32,017 bases of DNA from Gammaproteobacteria bacterium (GTDB lineage Bacteria; Pseudomonadota; Gammaproteobacteria; Arenicellales; Poriferihabitantaceae), in the NCBI GenBank assembly GCA_009842505.1, contig VYFG01000025.1, positions 1-32,017 on the forward strand. The letters run 5' to 3'. Of this stretch, positions 1 to 7,105 are shown in pieces; positions within the stretch are counted from its first letter, which is position 1, and the number at the start of each line of letters is the position of its first letter. Under the pieces are notes generated by a model. That model was not told the DNA's origin and searched no databases. It worked only from the letters and a program-made list of their open reading frames with translations. The translations under genes and the position numbers were made by a program.

Positions 1-116
1 GTTGTATATTGGATAAAATTAAATTAGTATCAGCTTGTGAATATTCCGTGAAAGGGATTTCGCCCCCCCCAAATCAATTATTGCAAACACCATAAATTCT
101 GGAGGTCGGTACTCGC
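1..116 (+). promoter_or_regulatory. AT-rich promoter region upstream of soxX
   Basis: The first 50 bases are much richer in A/T than the rest of the window, as expected for a promoter. They contain TATATTGG (5-12), a TAAAAT-like -10 (about 14-19) and the 8-bp palindrome GAATATTC. A run of eight C lies at 63-70. A GGAGG ribosome binding site is at 101-105, 11 bases before the soxX ATG, which is slightly long. The region is cut by the window edge, so a complete promoter cannot be defined. Confidence 0.5.
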
Positions 117-476
117 ATGATCAAGAAAACCTCTTTTTTCGCACTTCTGGCTTCGTTCCTGATGTTGTTGCCGGGGACCTATGCCACGGTCAGCGCAGAT
201 GAGGCGATGGTCGCCAAGGGCAAGCAGGTTGCCCTGGACCGTCGGAAAGGCAACTGCCTTGCCTGCCACATGATGGACAACGGCCCGTTGCCCGGGAACC
301 AGGGCCCGCCCCTGCTGGCGATGAAGGCCAGGTTCCCCGACCGTGCCAAGTTGAGGGAGCAGGTTGCCAATCCCCTGACATTCAACCCTTTCTCCATCAT
401 GCCGCCCTTCGGACTGCACAACATCATCAGCGATGACGAGATTGACGCCATCGTGGAGTACCTGTACACACTTTGA
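117..476 (+). CDS. soxX: SoxX, c-type cytochrome subunit of SoxXA
   Basis: Small periplasmic monohaem cytochrome c of the SoxXA complex, which oxidatively joins thiosulfate to the carrier SoxYZ. The 119-residue product starts with a signal peptide (about residues 1-27, basic KK then a hydrophobic stretch). It has one haem-binding motif, C47-L-A-C50-H51, and a likely distal Met ligand at M95 in SIMPPFG. Length and motif order fit the short SoxX type. It heads a soxXYZAK run, 24 bases before soxY. The ATG is preceded by GGAGG. The identification rests on both the protein and its neighbours. Confidence 0.93.
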   Translation: MIKKTSFFALLASFLMLLPGTYATVSADEAMVAKGKQVALDRRKGNCLACHMMDNGPLPGNQGPPLLAMKARFPDRAKLREQVANPLTFNPFSIMPPFGLHNIISDDEIDAIVEYLYTL

Positions 477-500
477 ACCAAACACACCAACGGTAGAACT

Positions 501-953
501 ATGAACAGAAGAGAATTCAACAAGACTCTGATGTTGCTGACCGGTGTCAGTGCCGGGGCAACCATGAGCACGATTCCGCTGAGGGCCCTGGCCGCATGGC
601 CGACCGACGCGTTTCGTGCAGACAACATCGAGGGTGCGGTCACCGCGATCTTCGGCACCGCCGAAGCCGAGGCCACGGACGCCATCCAGATGAAGGGGCC
701 CGATATTGCCGAGAACGGCGCCGTGGTCCCCATTTCGGTGACTTCATCCATTGACGGAACCGAGAACATCGTCCTTTTGGTAGCTGAAAACCCGTCCCCC
801 ATGGTCGCCACCTTTGATGGCGCCACGGCGGCCAGCACGCGGATCAAGATGGGCAAGTCCTCTCCCCTGGTCGCGTATGTGCGTGCGGGCGGCAAGCTCT
901 ACACGGCAACCAGCAAAGAAATCAAGGTCACCATCGGTGGCTGCGGCGGTTAA
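501..953 (+). CDS. soxY: SoxY, sulfur carrier subunit with C-terminal GGCGG arm
   Basis: Sulfur-substrate carrier of the periplasmic Sox pathway. Intermediates are bound to the single cysteine of a flexible C-terminal arm. The 150-residue protein ends in G-G-C148-G-G, the SoxY hallmark. Its N-terminus carries a twin-arginine signal (RREFNK, then a hydrophobic segment to about residue 32). SoxZ has no signal peptide, so the pair is probably folded and exported together by Tat, as known for this family. soxZ follows after 14 bases. The ATG at 501 has only a weak ribosome binding site but places the RR motif at the very N-terminus. Confidence 0.95.
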   Translation: MNRREFNKTLMLLTGVSAGATMSTIPLRALAAWPTDAFRADNIEGAVTAIFGTAEAEATDAIQMKGPDIAENGAVVPISVTSSIDGTENIVLLVAENPSPMVATFDGATAASTRIKMGKSSPLVAYVRAGGKLYTATSKEIKVTIGGCGG

Positions 954-967
954 GCGAGGAGACAATC

Positions 968-1276
968 ATGGCAATCAAATGTAAAGCGAAAGCAAGCGGT
1001 GGCGCGGTCGAGGTCAAGATGCTGATGAAGCATTCCATGGAGACCGGACTTCGCAAGGACAGCAAGACCGGCGAACTCATCCCTGCGCACCACATCACCG
1101 AGGTGTCCTGCATGCACAACGGCAACGAGATCTTCCATTGCAACATGGGTCCCGCGATCTCGAAGAACCCGTACCTGGCCTTTACCGTGTCCGGACCGGC
1201 CGCGGGAGACAAGCTGATGATCAGTGCGGTGGACAACAAGGGTGGAACCGATGCCGGGGAAGCCACGATCAAGTAG
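968..1276 (+). CDS. soxZ: SoxZ, partner subunit of the SoxYZ carrier
   Basis: Forms the heterodimer with SoxY that carries the sulfur substrate between Sox enzymes. It has 102 residues, the usual SoxZ length, and no signal peptide of its own. The fold is the all-beta SoxZ sandwich by family. The segment around residues 20-45 (MKHSMETGLRKD, then IPAHHI) is typical of SoxZ. A GAGGAG ribosome binding site sits at about 955-960, seven bases before the ATG, and the gap to soxY is 14 bases, consistent with coupled expression. It contains one internal Cys in a CMHNGNE context. Confidence 0.94.
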   Translation: MAIKCKAKASGGAVEVKMLMKHSMETGLRKDSKTGELIPAHHITEVSCMHNGNEIFHCNMGPAISKNPYLAFTVSGPAAGDKLMISAVDNKGGTDAGEATIK

Positions 1277-1342
1277 ACCGGAACCCCTGATCTTACGAAC
1301 CCAATCAGATACAGAAACAATAGTCACCAACTGGAGCACAAT

Positions 1343-2176
1343 ATGAGAATGTTCTTGGTAGCCCTGGCGGCGACGGCGATGGCGATTGGCGGGTTGGCTA
1401 CGCATGCCGACCCCGAAACGGATCGGATCGCCTTCCAGAAATACTACACCACCAAATTCCCGAGCGTGCCGAGGGACGATTTCCAAAACGGAATCTACTC
1501 CATCGACAAGGTCTCCCGCGAGGAATGGATGGAAATCGAGGAATTTCCTCCCTACGAGCTGGCCATTGATGCCGGCAGGGACCAGTTCGAGACGCCCTTC
1601 GCGAATGGCAAGAGCTATTCCGACTGCTTCGAGAACGACGGCGCCGTACGCGGGCAATACCCTTACTGGGATGCCGAGCGCAAGGAAGTGATCACGCTGG
1701 AACTGGCGATCAACGAATGCCGCGAGGCAAACGGCGAGAAACCGCTCAAGTACCAGAAGGGCAAGATCGCGGAACTGTCCGCGTACATGTCATTCATGTC
1801 CCGTGGTCAGAAGGTGAACGTGGTGATTCCCACGGACGATCCGGACGCGCTGGCGGCCTATGCGCGCGGCAAGGAATTCTACTACCGCAAGCGCGGCCAG
1901 CTGAATTTCGCCTGCATCGACTGTCACGGCTCGGGTTCCGGGAACAGGGTGCGGTCGGAAATGCTGAGCCCTGCATACGGCCATCCCACCGGCTGGCCGG
2001 TGTACCGCTCCAAGTGGGGCGCCATCGGAACCATTCATCGCCGTTTCGGCGGCTGCAACCGCCAGGTGCGTGCAGCCTCCTTCAAGCCCCAGGGGCGGGA
2101 ATACCGCGAGCTTGAGTTTTTCCTCACCTACATGAGCAACGGCCTTGAGTTCAACGGCCCAAGCGCACGCAGATAA
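1343..2176 (+). CDS. soxA: SoxA, catalytic cytochrome c subunit of SoxXA (single-haem type)
   Basis: Catalytic subunit of SoxXA, the enzyme that forms the cysteine S-thiosulfonate on SoxY. The 277-residue precursor has a signal peptide (about 1-22). It has one haem motif, C191-I-D-C194-H195, and the conserved C238 in GGCNRQVRA, the position that becomes the cysteine persulfide haem ligand in studied SoxA proteins. The N-terminal half has C95 and C126 without a CxxCH, as in the SoxA type where the first haem is replaced by a disulfide. The whole SoxXA should therefore be a two-haem enzyme. A GGAG lies just upstream. Gaps are 66 bases after soxZ and 12 before soxK. Confidence 0.95.
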   Translation: MRMFLVALAATAMAIGGLATHADPETDRIAFQKYYTTKFPSVPRDDFQNGIYSIDKVSREEWMEIEEFPPYELAIDAGRDQFETPFANGKSYSDCFENDGAVRGQYPYWDAERKEVITLELAINECREANGEKPLKYQKGKIAELSAYMSFMSRGQKVNVVIPTDDPDALAAYARGKEFYYRKRGQLNFACIDCHGSGSGNRVRSEMLSPAYGHPTGWPVYRSKWGAIGTIHRRFGGCNRQVRAASFKPQGREYRELEFFLTYMSNGLEFNGPSARR

Positions 2177-2188
2177 AGGAGAATAGAC

Positions 2189-2494
2189 ATGCTGAAAAAA
2201 CTGATTTCACTGCCCATTGCGGCCGCGTTCCTGGTGTCCTGTGCCTCCGTGTCGAGCAATGACGATTTCAATGCCGCCTGGGAAGCCGCGGATGCCAAGC
2301 GTAAGGAGGCCGCTGCCGTCGGTTACGAATGGCGGGACACCAAGAAGTTCCTGAAAAAGGCGAAAGCGGAACACGAGGCCGGCAATACCGAGGCGGCCAT
2401 GAAGCTGGTTGCCAAGGCGCATGAGGAAGCCGAGGATGGCATTGCCCAGCATGCCCGCGAAGCAGAACTGTGGGCCAGCCGGGTACTCAAGTAG
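2189..2494 (+). CDS. soxK: SoxK-like SoxXA-binding lipoprotein
   Basis: Small lipoprotein of 101 residues immediately after soxA, with a good AGGAG site. The signal ends in the lipobox L-V-S-C18, so it should be lipid-anchored. The rest is charged and alpha-helical (rich in A, K and E), ending near WASRVLK. Size, lipobox, composition and position match SoxK/SAXB, described as a SoxXA-binding protein that stabilises or stimulates SoxXA in several purple sulfur bacteria and Thiomicrospira relatives. The assignment is by family pattern and synteny. It is the last gene before a strong terminator. Confidence 0.78.
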   Translation: MLKKLISLPIAAAFLVSCASVSSNDDFNAAWEAADAKRKEAAAVGYEWRDTKKFLKKAKAEHEAGNTEAAMKLVAKAHEEAEDGIAQHAREAELWASRVLK

Positions 2495-2551
2495 GCTTCA
2501 TTCCGGCAATCGATTCGTGAACCACCAATCACGACTCGGAAAACAGCAACG

Positions 2552-2584
2552 GGCGGGCGCTGCAATTTGCAGCGCCCGCCTTTT
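2552..2584 (+). terminator. Intrinsic terminator after soxK
   Basis: A perfect 13-bp inverted repeat (2552-2564 with 2568-2580), very GC-rich at its base, with a three-base loop, is followed by TTTTC. It lies 57 bases after the soxK stop. It should end the soxXYZAK transcript before the thioredoxin gene at 2618. Confidence 0.9.
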
Positions 2585-2617
2585 CTTGCATAGAATAGAC
2601 CGTCTGCCGGCCATGCC

Positions 2618-3022
2618 ATGATGGACAAGATCGACAACTGGAAGGCTGCCACCGAATCCGCCCGCCTGGGGCGCAAGCCCTTGGTGATCATGATCGACCA
2701 GGAGGACTGTCCGTATTGCCGGATCGTGGAAGGGGAGTTCTTCTCGGCCATCCTGGCGAGCGGCGAGTTTGACGGCAAGGTGATCTTCGGCAAGATTTCT
2801 CTGGACGCCGGCGAATTCATCACGCTGCCCGATGGCAACCGGGTCCCAACCTGGGATTTCCTGCAGCCGTTCTTCACTGCCGGCCTGACGCCGACGGTGA
2901 TCTTTCTGGATCCGGACGGCAATGAACTGGTGGAACGGATGGTCGGACTGTCCACACCGGATTTCTACGGCTTTTATCTCGAGCGGTCCATCCGCAAGGC
3001 ACGCGCGCTGCTGAACGGCTGA
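2618..3022 (+). CDS. Thioredoxin-fold protein with CPYC, SoxW-like
   Basis: Thioredoxin-fold protein of 134 residues. The active site is E-D-C31-P-Y-C34 at the start of helix 1, and the cis-proline loop is LTPTVIFLDPDG (about residues 88-99). It resembles the SoxW/thioredoxin_2-type proteins found in sox clusters, which reduce disulfides or mixed sulfides. No signal peptide or membrane segment is visible, so as predicted it is cytoplasmic, unlike the exported relatives at 13671 and 20811. Two adjacent ATGs (2618, 2621) offer the start and neither has a clear ribosome binding site. A TAGAAT element at about 2591 could be a -10 after the terminator. Confidence 0.8.
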   Translation: MMDKIDNWKAATESARLGRKPLVIMIDQEDCPYCRIVEGEFFSAILASGEFDGKVIFGKISLDAGEFITLPDGNRVPTWDFLQPFFTAGLTPTVIFLDPDGNELVERMVGLSTPDFYGFYLERSIRKARALLNG

Positions 3023-3087
3023 ACGCCGGGTACATTCCCCGAAGATGATGGGCCGTACGCCAGTGACGGCCCGGTGACGAAAGGGCC

Positions 3088-4872
3088 ATGTCACGAAGAA
3101 TGAATCGGGCAGGCCCCCTGGTCCTGCCCTTGCTTCTTTTCCCGTTGCTGTGGGGAGCTGCAGCGCTGGCCGCCTCCGACCTGTCGAGCCATCCATCCCC
3201 CTACCTGCGAAGTCACGCCAATGATCCCGTGAAGTGGCGTTCACCGGAGTCGGCATCCGTCGAAGAGGCACGTGCCCGGAACTTGCCCTTTCTCGTCTCG
3301 AGCGGCTACCAGTCCTGTTACTGGTGCTATCGCTTCAAGCAGGATACGCTCATGGATGCGGATCTTGCCGAAGTGATCAACGGCTCGTTTGCCCCGGTGT
3401 TGCTGGACCGGGAAATGCACACCCAGGATGACCGCGTACTGCAGGCGTTCATGCGGGACTTCGTGGGCATCGGCGGATGGCCGGCCACGGCAGTCGTGAC
3501 GCCGGACGGTGTGCCGGTCATGGCCTGGACCTTTGTCACCGCCCCGGAACTTGCATCGGCCTTGGAGACGTTCTCAAGGGCGTGGGAGGAAAACCCCGCT
3601 GCGGCGCGGCGCCTCCTGGTTCCCCGGCATCCCGATGCCGGCGCGGACGCCCGCAGCGGGACCGGTTCGTCTGACCTCGGCGAGTTGCTGCAGGGCTATC
3701 TTGAGCAGGCGGGCAGGGTGTCGGACGCACGCTTCGGAGGATTCGGCACCGATTCGAAGTATCCCTTCGCGCCGCAGCTCCTGGCGCTTCTGGACCTCCA
3801 CCAGCTCAACCCCAGCGATGCCATGGCGGCGTTTCTCCGTCACAGTCTCGATTCCATGATTGCAGGTGACCTGGTGGACCCGGTGGAGGGCGGCGTTTTC
3901 CGGTATACGGAAAACCGTGACTGGACGGGGCCGCATTTCGAGCAGATGCTCTACACCCAGGCCTTGGTGGCCCGCCTCCTGTTCCGGGCGGCGATGACCC
4001 TGGAAAGACCCGGGTACGGCGATGTGGCGGAGGGGATTCTCGACAACATGCTGGCGCGTTTTGCCGCCGGAGGGGGCTGGTTCGTGTCGTCGCTGTCCGC
4101 CACGGGGCAAGGCGGCGTCAACGGTGAATACTATCTTGCAGCGCAGCAGGACCTGGAAATCCTGCTGGGCGAGTCATGGCGGGAACGGGTGGAAATCAGG
4201 CAGCAGGCGGGTAACCGCCTGCTCGTGGCGCCGGTGGGACTCGTGGCCGGGGTCACCAGGCAGGCGCTGGTCTCCCTGCGACGCCGGGAGACCCTTGAAC
4301 GGGACGGGAAGCTGCTCCTGTCATGGAATGGCCTGGCGTTGTCGGCGCTCAGCCACGGCGCCTCCAGGGAACCGGACTACCTGCAGGCAGCCGGCCTTCT
4401 CGCGGATGTGATCATGAAGGCAACCGGGAGCCCCCATCCCGGATTGCTCGCGGGGAATGATGCAAAGGCGGCGCCGGCGGATCTGGACACCCTGGTCCAT
4501 GCGTCGGCGGGGTTGTTCGACTGGTGGCAGGTATCCGGCGACCCCGCGGCGATCAGCCGGGTCGGACAGTTGCTGGAACTTTCCGTGGAGCGGTTTTTCC
4601 GGGAAGACGGGTGGACCAGGGCGCCCACGTACCTGTTCGCGGGCGACGACAGGACCCTGTCCATCGCCGACGGCCAGCTGCCGTCCCCCAGCGCGGAGTG
4701 GCTGCGTATCGCGGGCGGCCTGAAAGCCGCCGGGATTCCGCTCGGCCCGGGAACCGGTAAGGTGTTCACCCTGATGACCGGGCACTGGTCGCCCGGGTTG
4801 ATGCAGTCGGCATTTTTTCATCCCACGCTGGTCAGCGCACTGGTCACGGGACGGTTTCTTGGCATACACTGA
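3088..4872 (+). CDS. Exported DUF255 (YyaL/SSP411-type) thioredoxin-like protein
   Basis: Protein of 594 residues with an N-terminal DUF255 thioredoxin-like domain (about 34-190) followed by a helical barrel-like C-terminal region, the layout of YyaL/spermatogenesis-associated protein 20. Family landmarks are visible: SPYLRSHANDPV, the CxxC loop C77-Y-W-C80-Y, LDREMHTQDD, and GIGGWPATAVVTPDG. Two features are unusual. A clear signal peptide (hydrophobic residues 10-30, ending ALAAS) predicts a periplasmic location, whereas most relatives lack one. The usual CHWCH is changed to CYWCY, losing both histidines. At 594 residues it is shorter than typical members (around 650-700). The biochemical role of the family is unresolved. 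It ends four bases before the ExbB-like gene. Confidence 0.83.
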   Translation: MSRRMNRAGPLVLPLLLFPLLWGAAALAASDLSSHPSPYLRSHANDPVKWRSPESASVEEARARNLPFLVSSGYQSCYWCYRFKQDTLMDADLAEVINGSFAPVLLDREMHTQDDRVLQAFMRDFVGIGGWPATAVVTPDGVPVMAWTFVTAPELASALETFSRAWEENPAAARRLLVPRHPDAGADARSGTGSSDLGELLQGYLEQAGRVSDARFGGFGTDSKYPFAPQLLALLDLHQLNPSDAMAAFLRHSLDSMIAGDLVDPVEGGVFRYTENRDWTGPHFEQMLYTQALVARLLFRAAMTLERPGYGDVAEGILDNMLARFAAGGGWFVSSLSATGQGGVNGEYYLAAQQDLEILLGESWRERVEIRQQAGNRLLVAPVGLVAGVTRQALVSLRRRETLERDGKLLLSWNGLALSALSHGASREPDYLQAAGLLADVIMKATGSPHPGLLAGNDAKAAPADLDTLVHASAGLFDWWQVSGDPAAISRVGQLLELSVERFFREDGWTRAPTYLFAGDDRTLSIADGQLPSPSAEWLRIAGGLKAAGIPLGPGTGKVFTLMTGHWSPGLMQSAFFHPTLVSALVTGRFLGIH

Positions 4873-4876
4873 ACCG

Positions 4877-5623
4877 ATGAGTACCGAGATCGCCCTGCTC
4901 AAGGCAATTTTCCGGCGCGGACCGACATCCCTGGAGGAAGAGCCGCTGCTTCCCTTCTACGCCTGGATGCTGGTGAGCGGGCTGGTTCTGTTCGGTGCCT
5001 TCTTGCTTTGGCGATTCGGCTACTTCTCCCTGGTGCTGGATGCCGACCGGACCTGGCTTTCGGTGGTCATCATGGTGCTGTTCGTCATCGTGGCCGGGAT
5101 GCTCGGCAAGGCGGCCTGGCGGCTCTCCCGGCTGCGGCAGGCACTGGCGTCCCTGGCCGCCCGGGGACCTGCGGTCACCCTGGCGGGCGGGAACGAGGAC
5201 CGCGAAATCGCGGAGCATTTCTCCCTGCTTGTGCGGGAGCGCGGCAACGGCATGGGTGAGGCGCTGCACGCGCGCCTGGTGGAACGGGTGCACCGGGGCC
5301 ATCACCTTGGCTGGTTCGCCGCCGACATGCTGATCCGCATCGGCCTGATCGGGACCGTCATCGGGTTCATCATGATGCTGGGCACGGCATACCAGCTGCG
5401 CCAGGATGACATCGCCGGTCTCAAGGTTCTTCTGGGCACCATGGGGGAGGGGATGCAGGTGGCCCTCTATACCACCTTGAGCGGGATCAGCGGATCGCTC
5501 CTGCTCAGTGTCTATTGCAAGATCCTGGACCGGTATGCGGACGACCTGGTGGCCGAAATCATCCGCCTGGCCGCGAAGGATTCGGAGAGATCCCATGAAC
5601 AGTCTCTACCGGGGCAGGAATAG
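4877..5623 (+). CDS. MotA/TolQ/ExbB-family proton channel subunit
   Basis: Inner-membrane protein of 248 residues. There are two hydrophobic segments near the N-terminus (about 20-45 and 55-75), a charged cytoplasmic stretch, then two further segments carrying the MotA/TolQ/ExbB signatures RIGLIGTVIGF and ALYTTLSGISGSLL. By family it would form, with an ExbD/TolR partner, a proton-driven motor. I chose ATG 4877, four bases after the upstream stop. A TTG at 4859 is in frame but lies inside the previous gene. The gene overlaps the next by 29 bases. What this pair energises is unknown; no TonB or TolA is nearby. Confidence 0.82.
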   Translation: MSTEIALLKAIFRRGPTSLEEEPLLPFYAWMLVSGLVLFGAFLLWRFGYFSLVLDADRTWLSVVIMVLFVIVAGMLGKAAWRLSRLRQALASLAARGPAVTLAGGNEDREIAEHFSLLVRERGNGMGEALHARLVERVHRGHHLGWFAADMLIRIGLIGTVIGFIMMLGTAYQLRQDDIAGLKVLLGTMGEGMQVALYTTLSGISGSLLLSVYCKILDRYADDLVAEIIRLAAKDSERSHEQSLPGQE

Positions 5624-6233
5624 ATTCACCCTGAACGCGGATCCGTTCATCGATCTGCTGTTCAACTGCCTGCTCGGGTTTTCCTTTCTCTACCTGATCA
5701 CGCTTTTGTACATCAACCCGGAAGACAAGCTGGCCAATGTGGAAAAGCAGGCGGAATACATCATTACCGCCAACTGGCCGGATAACCTGGCCGACGATAT
5801 CGATCTTTGGGTCAAGGGTCCCGACGGAAGGACGGCATCCTACCTAAACAAGGAGGCGGGATGGCTGCACCTGGACCGCGATGACAGGGGCGAAGTCAAC
5901 GACATCATCATCATCGATGGGCAGGAAAAGATCTATCCCGTCAACCAGGAAATCATCACGGTGCGCAAGATGCATCCCGGGGAATACATCGTGAATGTGT
6001 ATTTCTACAACGCGGTATCCGACGTGCCGGTGCCCGTGGATGTTCGTGTCGACAGGGTGAATCCCAGGTTCAGGACCGTGTTCCAGGATGACGTGGAGCT
6101 GCTGGGTGTGGACCACGAACTCACGGCGATCCGCTTCACCATCGACGAGGATGGCGATGTCGGCCAGTTCAGTACGCTGCCTGCAACCCTGACGCCCTAT
6201 GCGCTGGAACACATGCCTTCATGGACAAACTAG
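5595..6233 (+). CDS. ExbD/TolR-like subunit with an atypical periplasmic beta domain
   Basis: 212 residues from ATG 5595. A short basic N-terminus is followed by one membrane helix beginning A-D-P-F-I-D20-L-L-F-N, which matches the ExbD signature TPFIDVML including the protonatable Asp. The periplasmic part (about 45-212) does not look like ordinary TolR/ExbD. It has DIDLWVKGPDG, an aromatic/DRDDRGEVN segment and GEYIVNVYFYN, resembling DUF2135/YfaP-type beta sandwiches. The ExbD relationship is read from the helix and from overlap with the ExbB-like gene; the beta-domain relationship is inference. Upstream in-frame starts would lie deep in the preceding gene. Confidence 0.7.
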   Translation: MNSLYRGRNRFTLNADPFIDLLFNCLLGFSFLYLITLLYINPEDKLANVEKQAEYIITANWPDNLADDIDLWVKGPDGRTASYLNKEAGWLHLDRDDRGEVNDIIIIDGQEKIYPVNQEIITVRKMHPGEYIVNVYFYNAVSDVPVPVDVRVDRVNPRFRTVFQDDVELLGVDHELTAIRFTIDEDGDVGQFSTLPATLTPYALEHMPSWTN

Positions 6234-6706
6234 CGATCAGCATCGGCTACATCGTACCGCTGGTACTCGTCGCCTGGGTCTGGCTCAGCCGGCGTTTCGA
6301 GCCCCGGTTCCGGATCGCCGCGCTTGCCTTCCTGCCGCTGGTCTACGGGGCCCAGTGGTATGGCGTGGAGAGCCTGGAGGGCTGGCCGACCCGCAATGTC
6401 ATGCCCGAGTCGTTCGAGCTGTTGAGTTCGGACATACGCGAGCCGGACCTGTCACGGGAGGAACGGGGTGCCATCGCGCTTTGGGTGCGGGAGATGGGGG
6501 ACAAGCGCCCCCGGGCCTACCTGTTGCCCTATGACCGGAAACTCCACGAAATGCTTCATGCGGCCCGCCAGCGCATGCAGCAGGGAATCCGGCAGGTCGG
6601 CAGGGTCGGGGGCCGGGAGAAGGCGGGAAATGGCGCCGGTATCGGCAACGCCCTGGAACTCACCATCGAGGACGCCCCGCCCATTGTACTGCCGCCCAAG
6701 TACTGA
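6221..6706 (+). CDS. Unrecognised inner-membrane protein of the ExbB/ExbD-like trio
   Basis: 161 residues, overlapping the ExbD-like gene by 13 bases and so probably translationally coupled. Two hydrophobic helices (about 5-22 and 31-47) are followed by a soluble region with LSREERGAIALWVREMGDKRP and a gly-rich segment (RVGGREKAGNGAG), ending in IVLPPKY. I do not recognise the family. Topology suggests a third subunit of the putative proton-driven complex. The alternative is an unrelated operon passenger. Confidence 0.7.
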   Translation: MDKLAISIGYIVPLVLVAWVWLSRRFEPRFRIAALAFLPLVYGAQWYGVESLEGWPTRNVMPESFELLSSDIREPDLSREERGAIALWVREMGDKRPRAYLLPYDRKLHEMLHAARQRMQQGIRQVGRVGGREKAGNGAGIGNALELTIEDAPPIVLPPKY

Positions 6707-6778
6707 TACGTTTTATCCGGCGTGTGAACCCATCCATATGGATCAAATCAGATATTGAACGCAACAGGAACGGTATCC

Positions 6779-7105
6779 ATGACAGAGCAACCGAACATTG
6801 ATTTCCCCCACGCACCCCATGGCTGGTCTCCGGAATCGGCCATTGACGCCGCCGCCGAGGCCGGGCTGACGCTCACCCGGGATCACTGGGAGGCCATCGC
6901 CGGCCTGCAGGACTACTTCTCCCGGCACGAGTTCGGCAAGCGCCGGGAACTGACGGATGCACTGAACGAGAAGTTTCATCACAAGGGCGGAATGAAATTC
7001 CTCTACCAGCTGTTCCCCGGCGGGCCGGTGGCACAGGGCTGCGTAATCGCCGGGCTCACCCCGCCGCCCGGCAGTATCGACAAGTCATTCGGCAGCGTGG
7101 TCTGA
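6779..7105 (+). CDS. DsrC/TusE-family protein lacking the C-terminal CysA
   Basis: 108 residues with the DsrC/TusE fold signature: LTRDHWEAIAGLQDYF, a central helix, then KFLYQLFPGGPVAQGCVIAGL. In DsrC the C-terminal arm holds CysB and, about eleven residues later, the penultimate CysA that carries sulfur. Here CysB is kept (C88 in QGCVIAGL), but the CysA position is Ser99 (PPPGSID, codon AGT) and seven to nine extra residues follow. It is therefore not a standard DsrC or TusE, and a regulatory or partner role is possible. ATG 6779 has AGGAA eight bases upstream; TTG 6755 is less likely. The 3' end overlaps the convergent cysG by 21 bases. Confidence 0.82.
   Translation: MTEQPNIDFPHAPHGWSPESAIDAAAEAGLTLTRDHWEAIAGLQDYFSRHEFGKRRELTDALNEKFHHKGGMKFLYQLFPGGPVAQGCVIAGLTPPPGSIDKSFGSVV

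Noticed and set aside
4859..4876. In-frame TTG start extending the ExbB-like protein by six residues
   Set aside because: It lies inside the preceding gene and ATG 4877 gives a normal start four bases after the stop.
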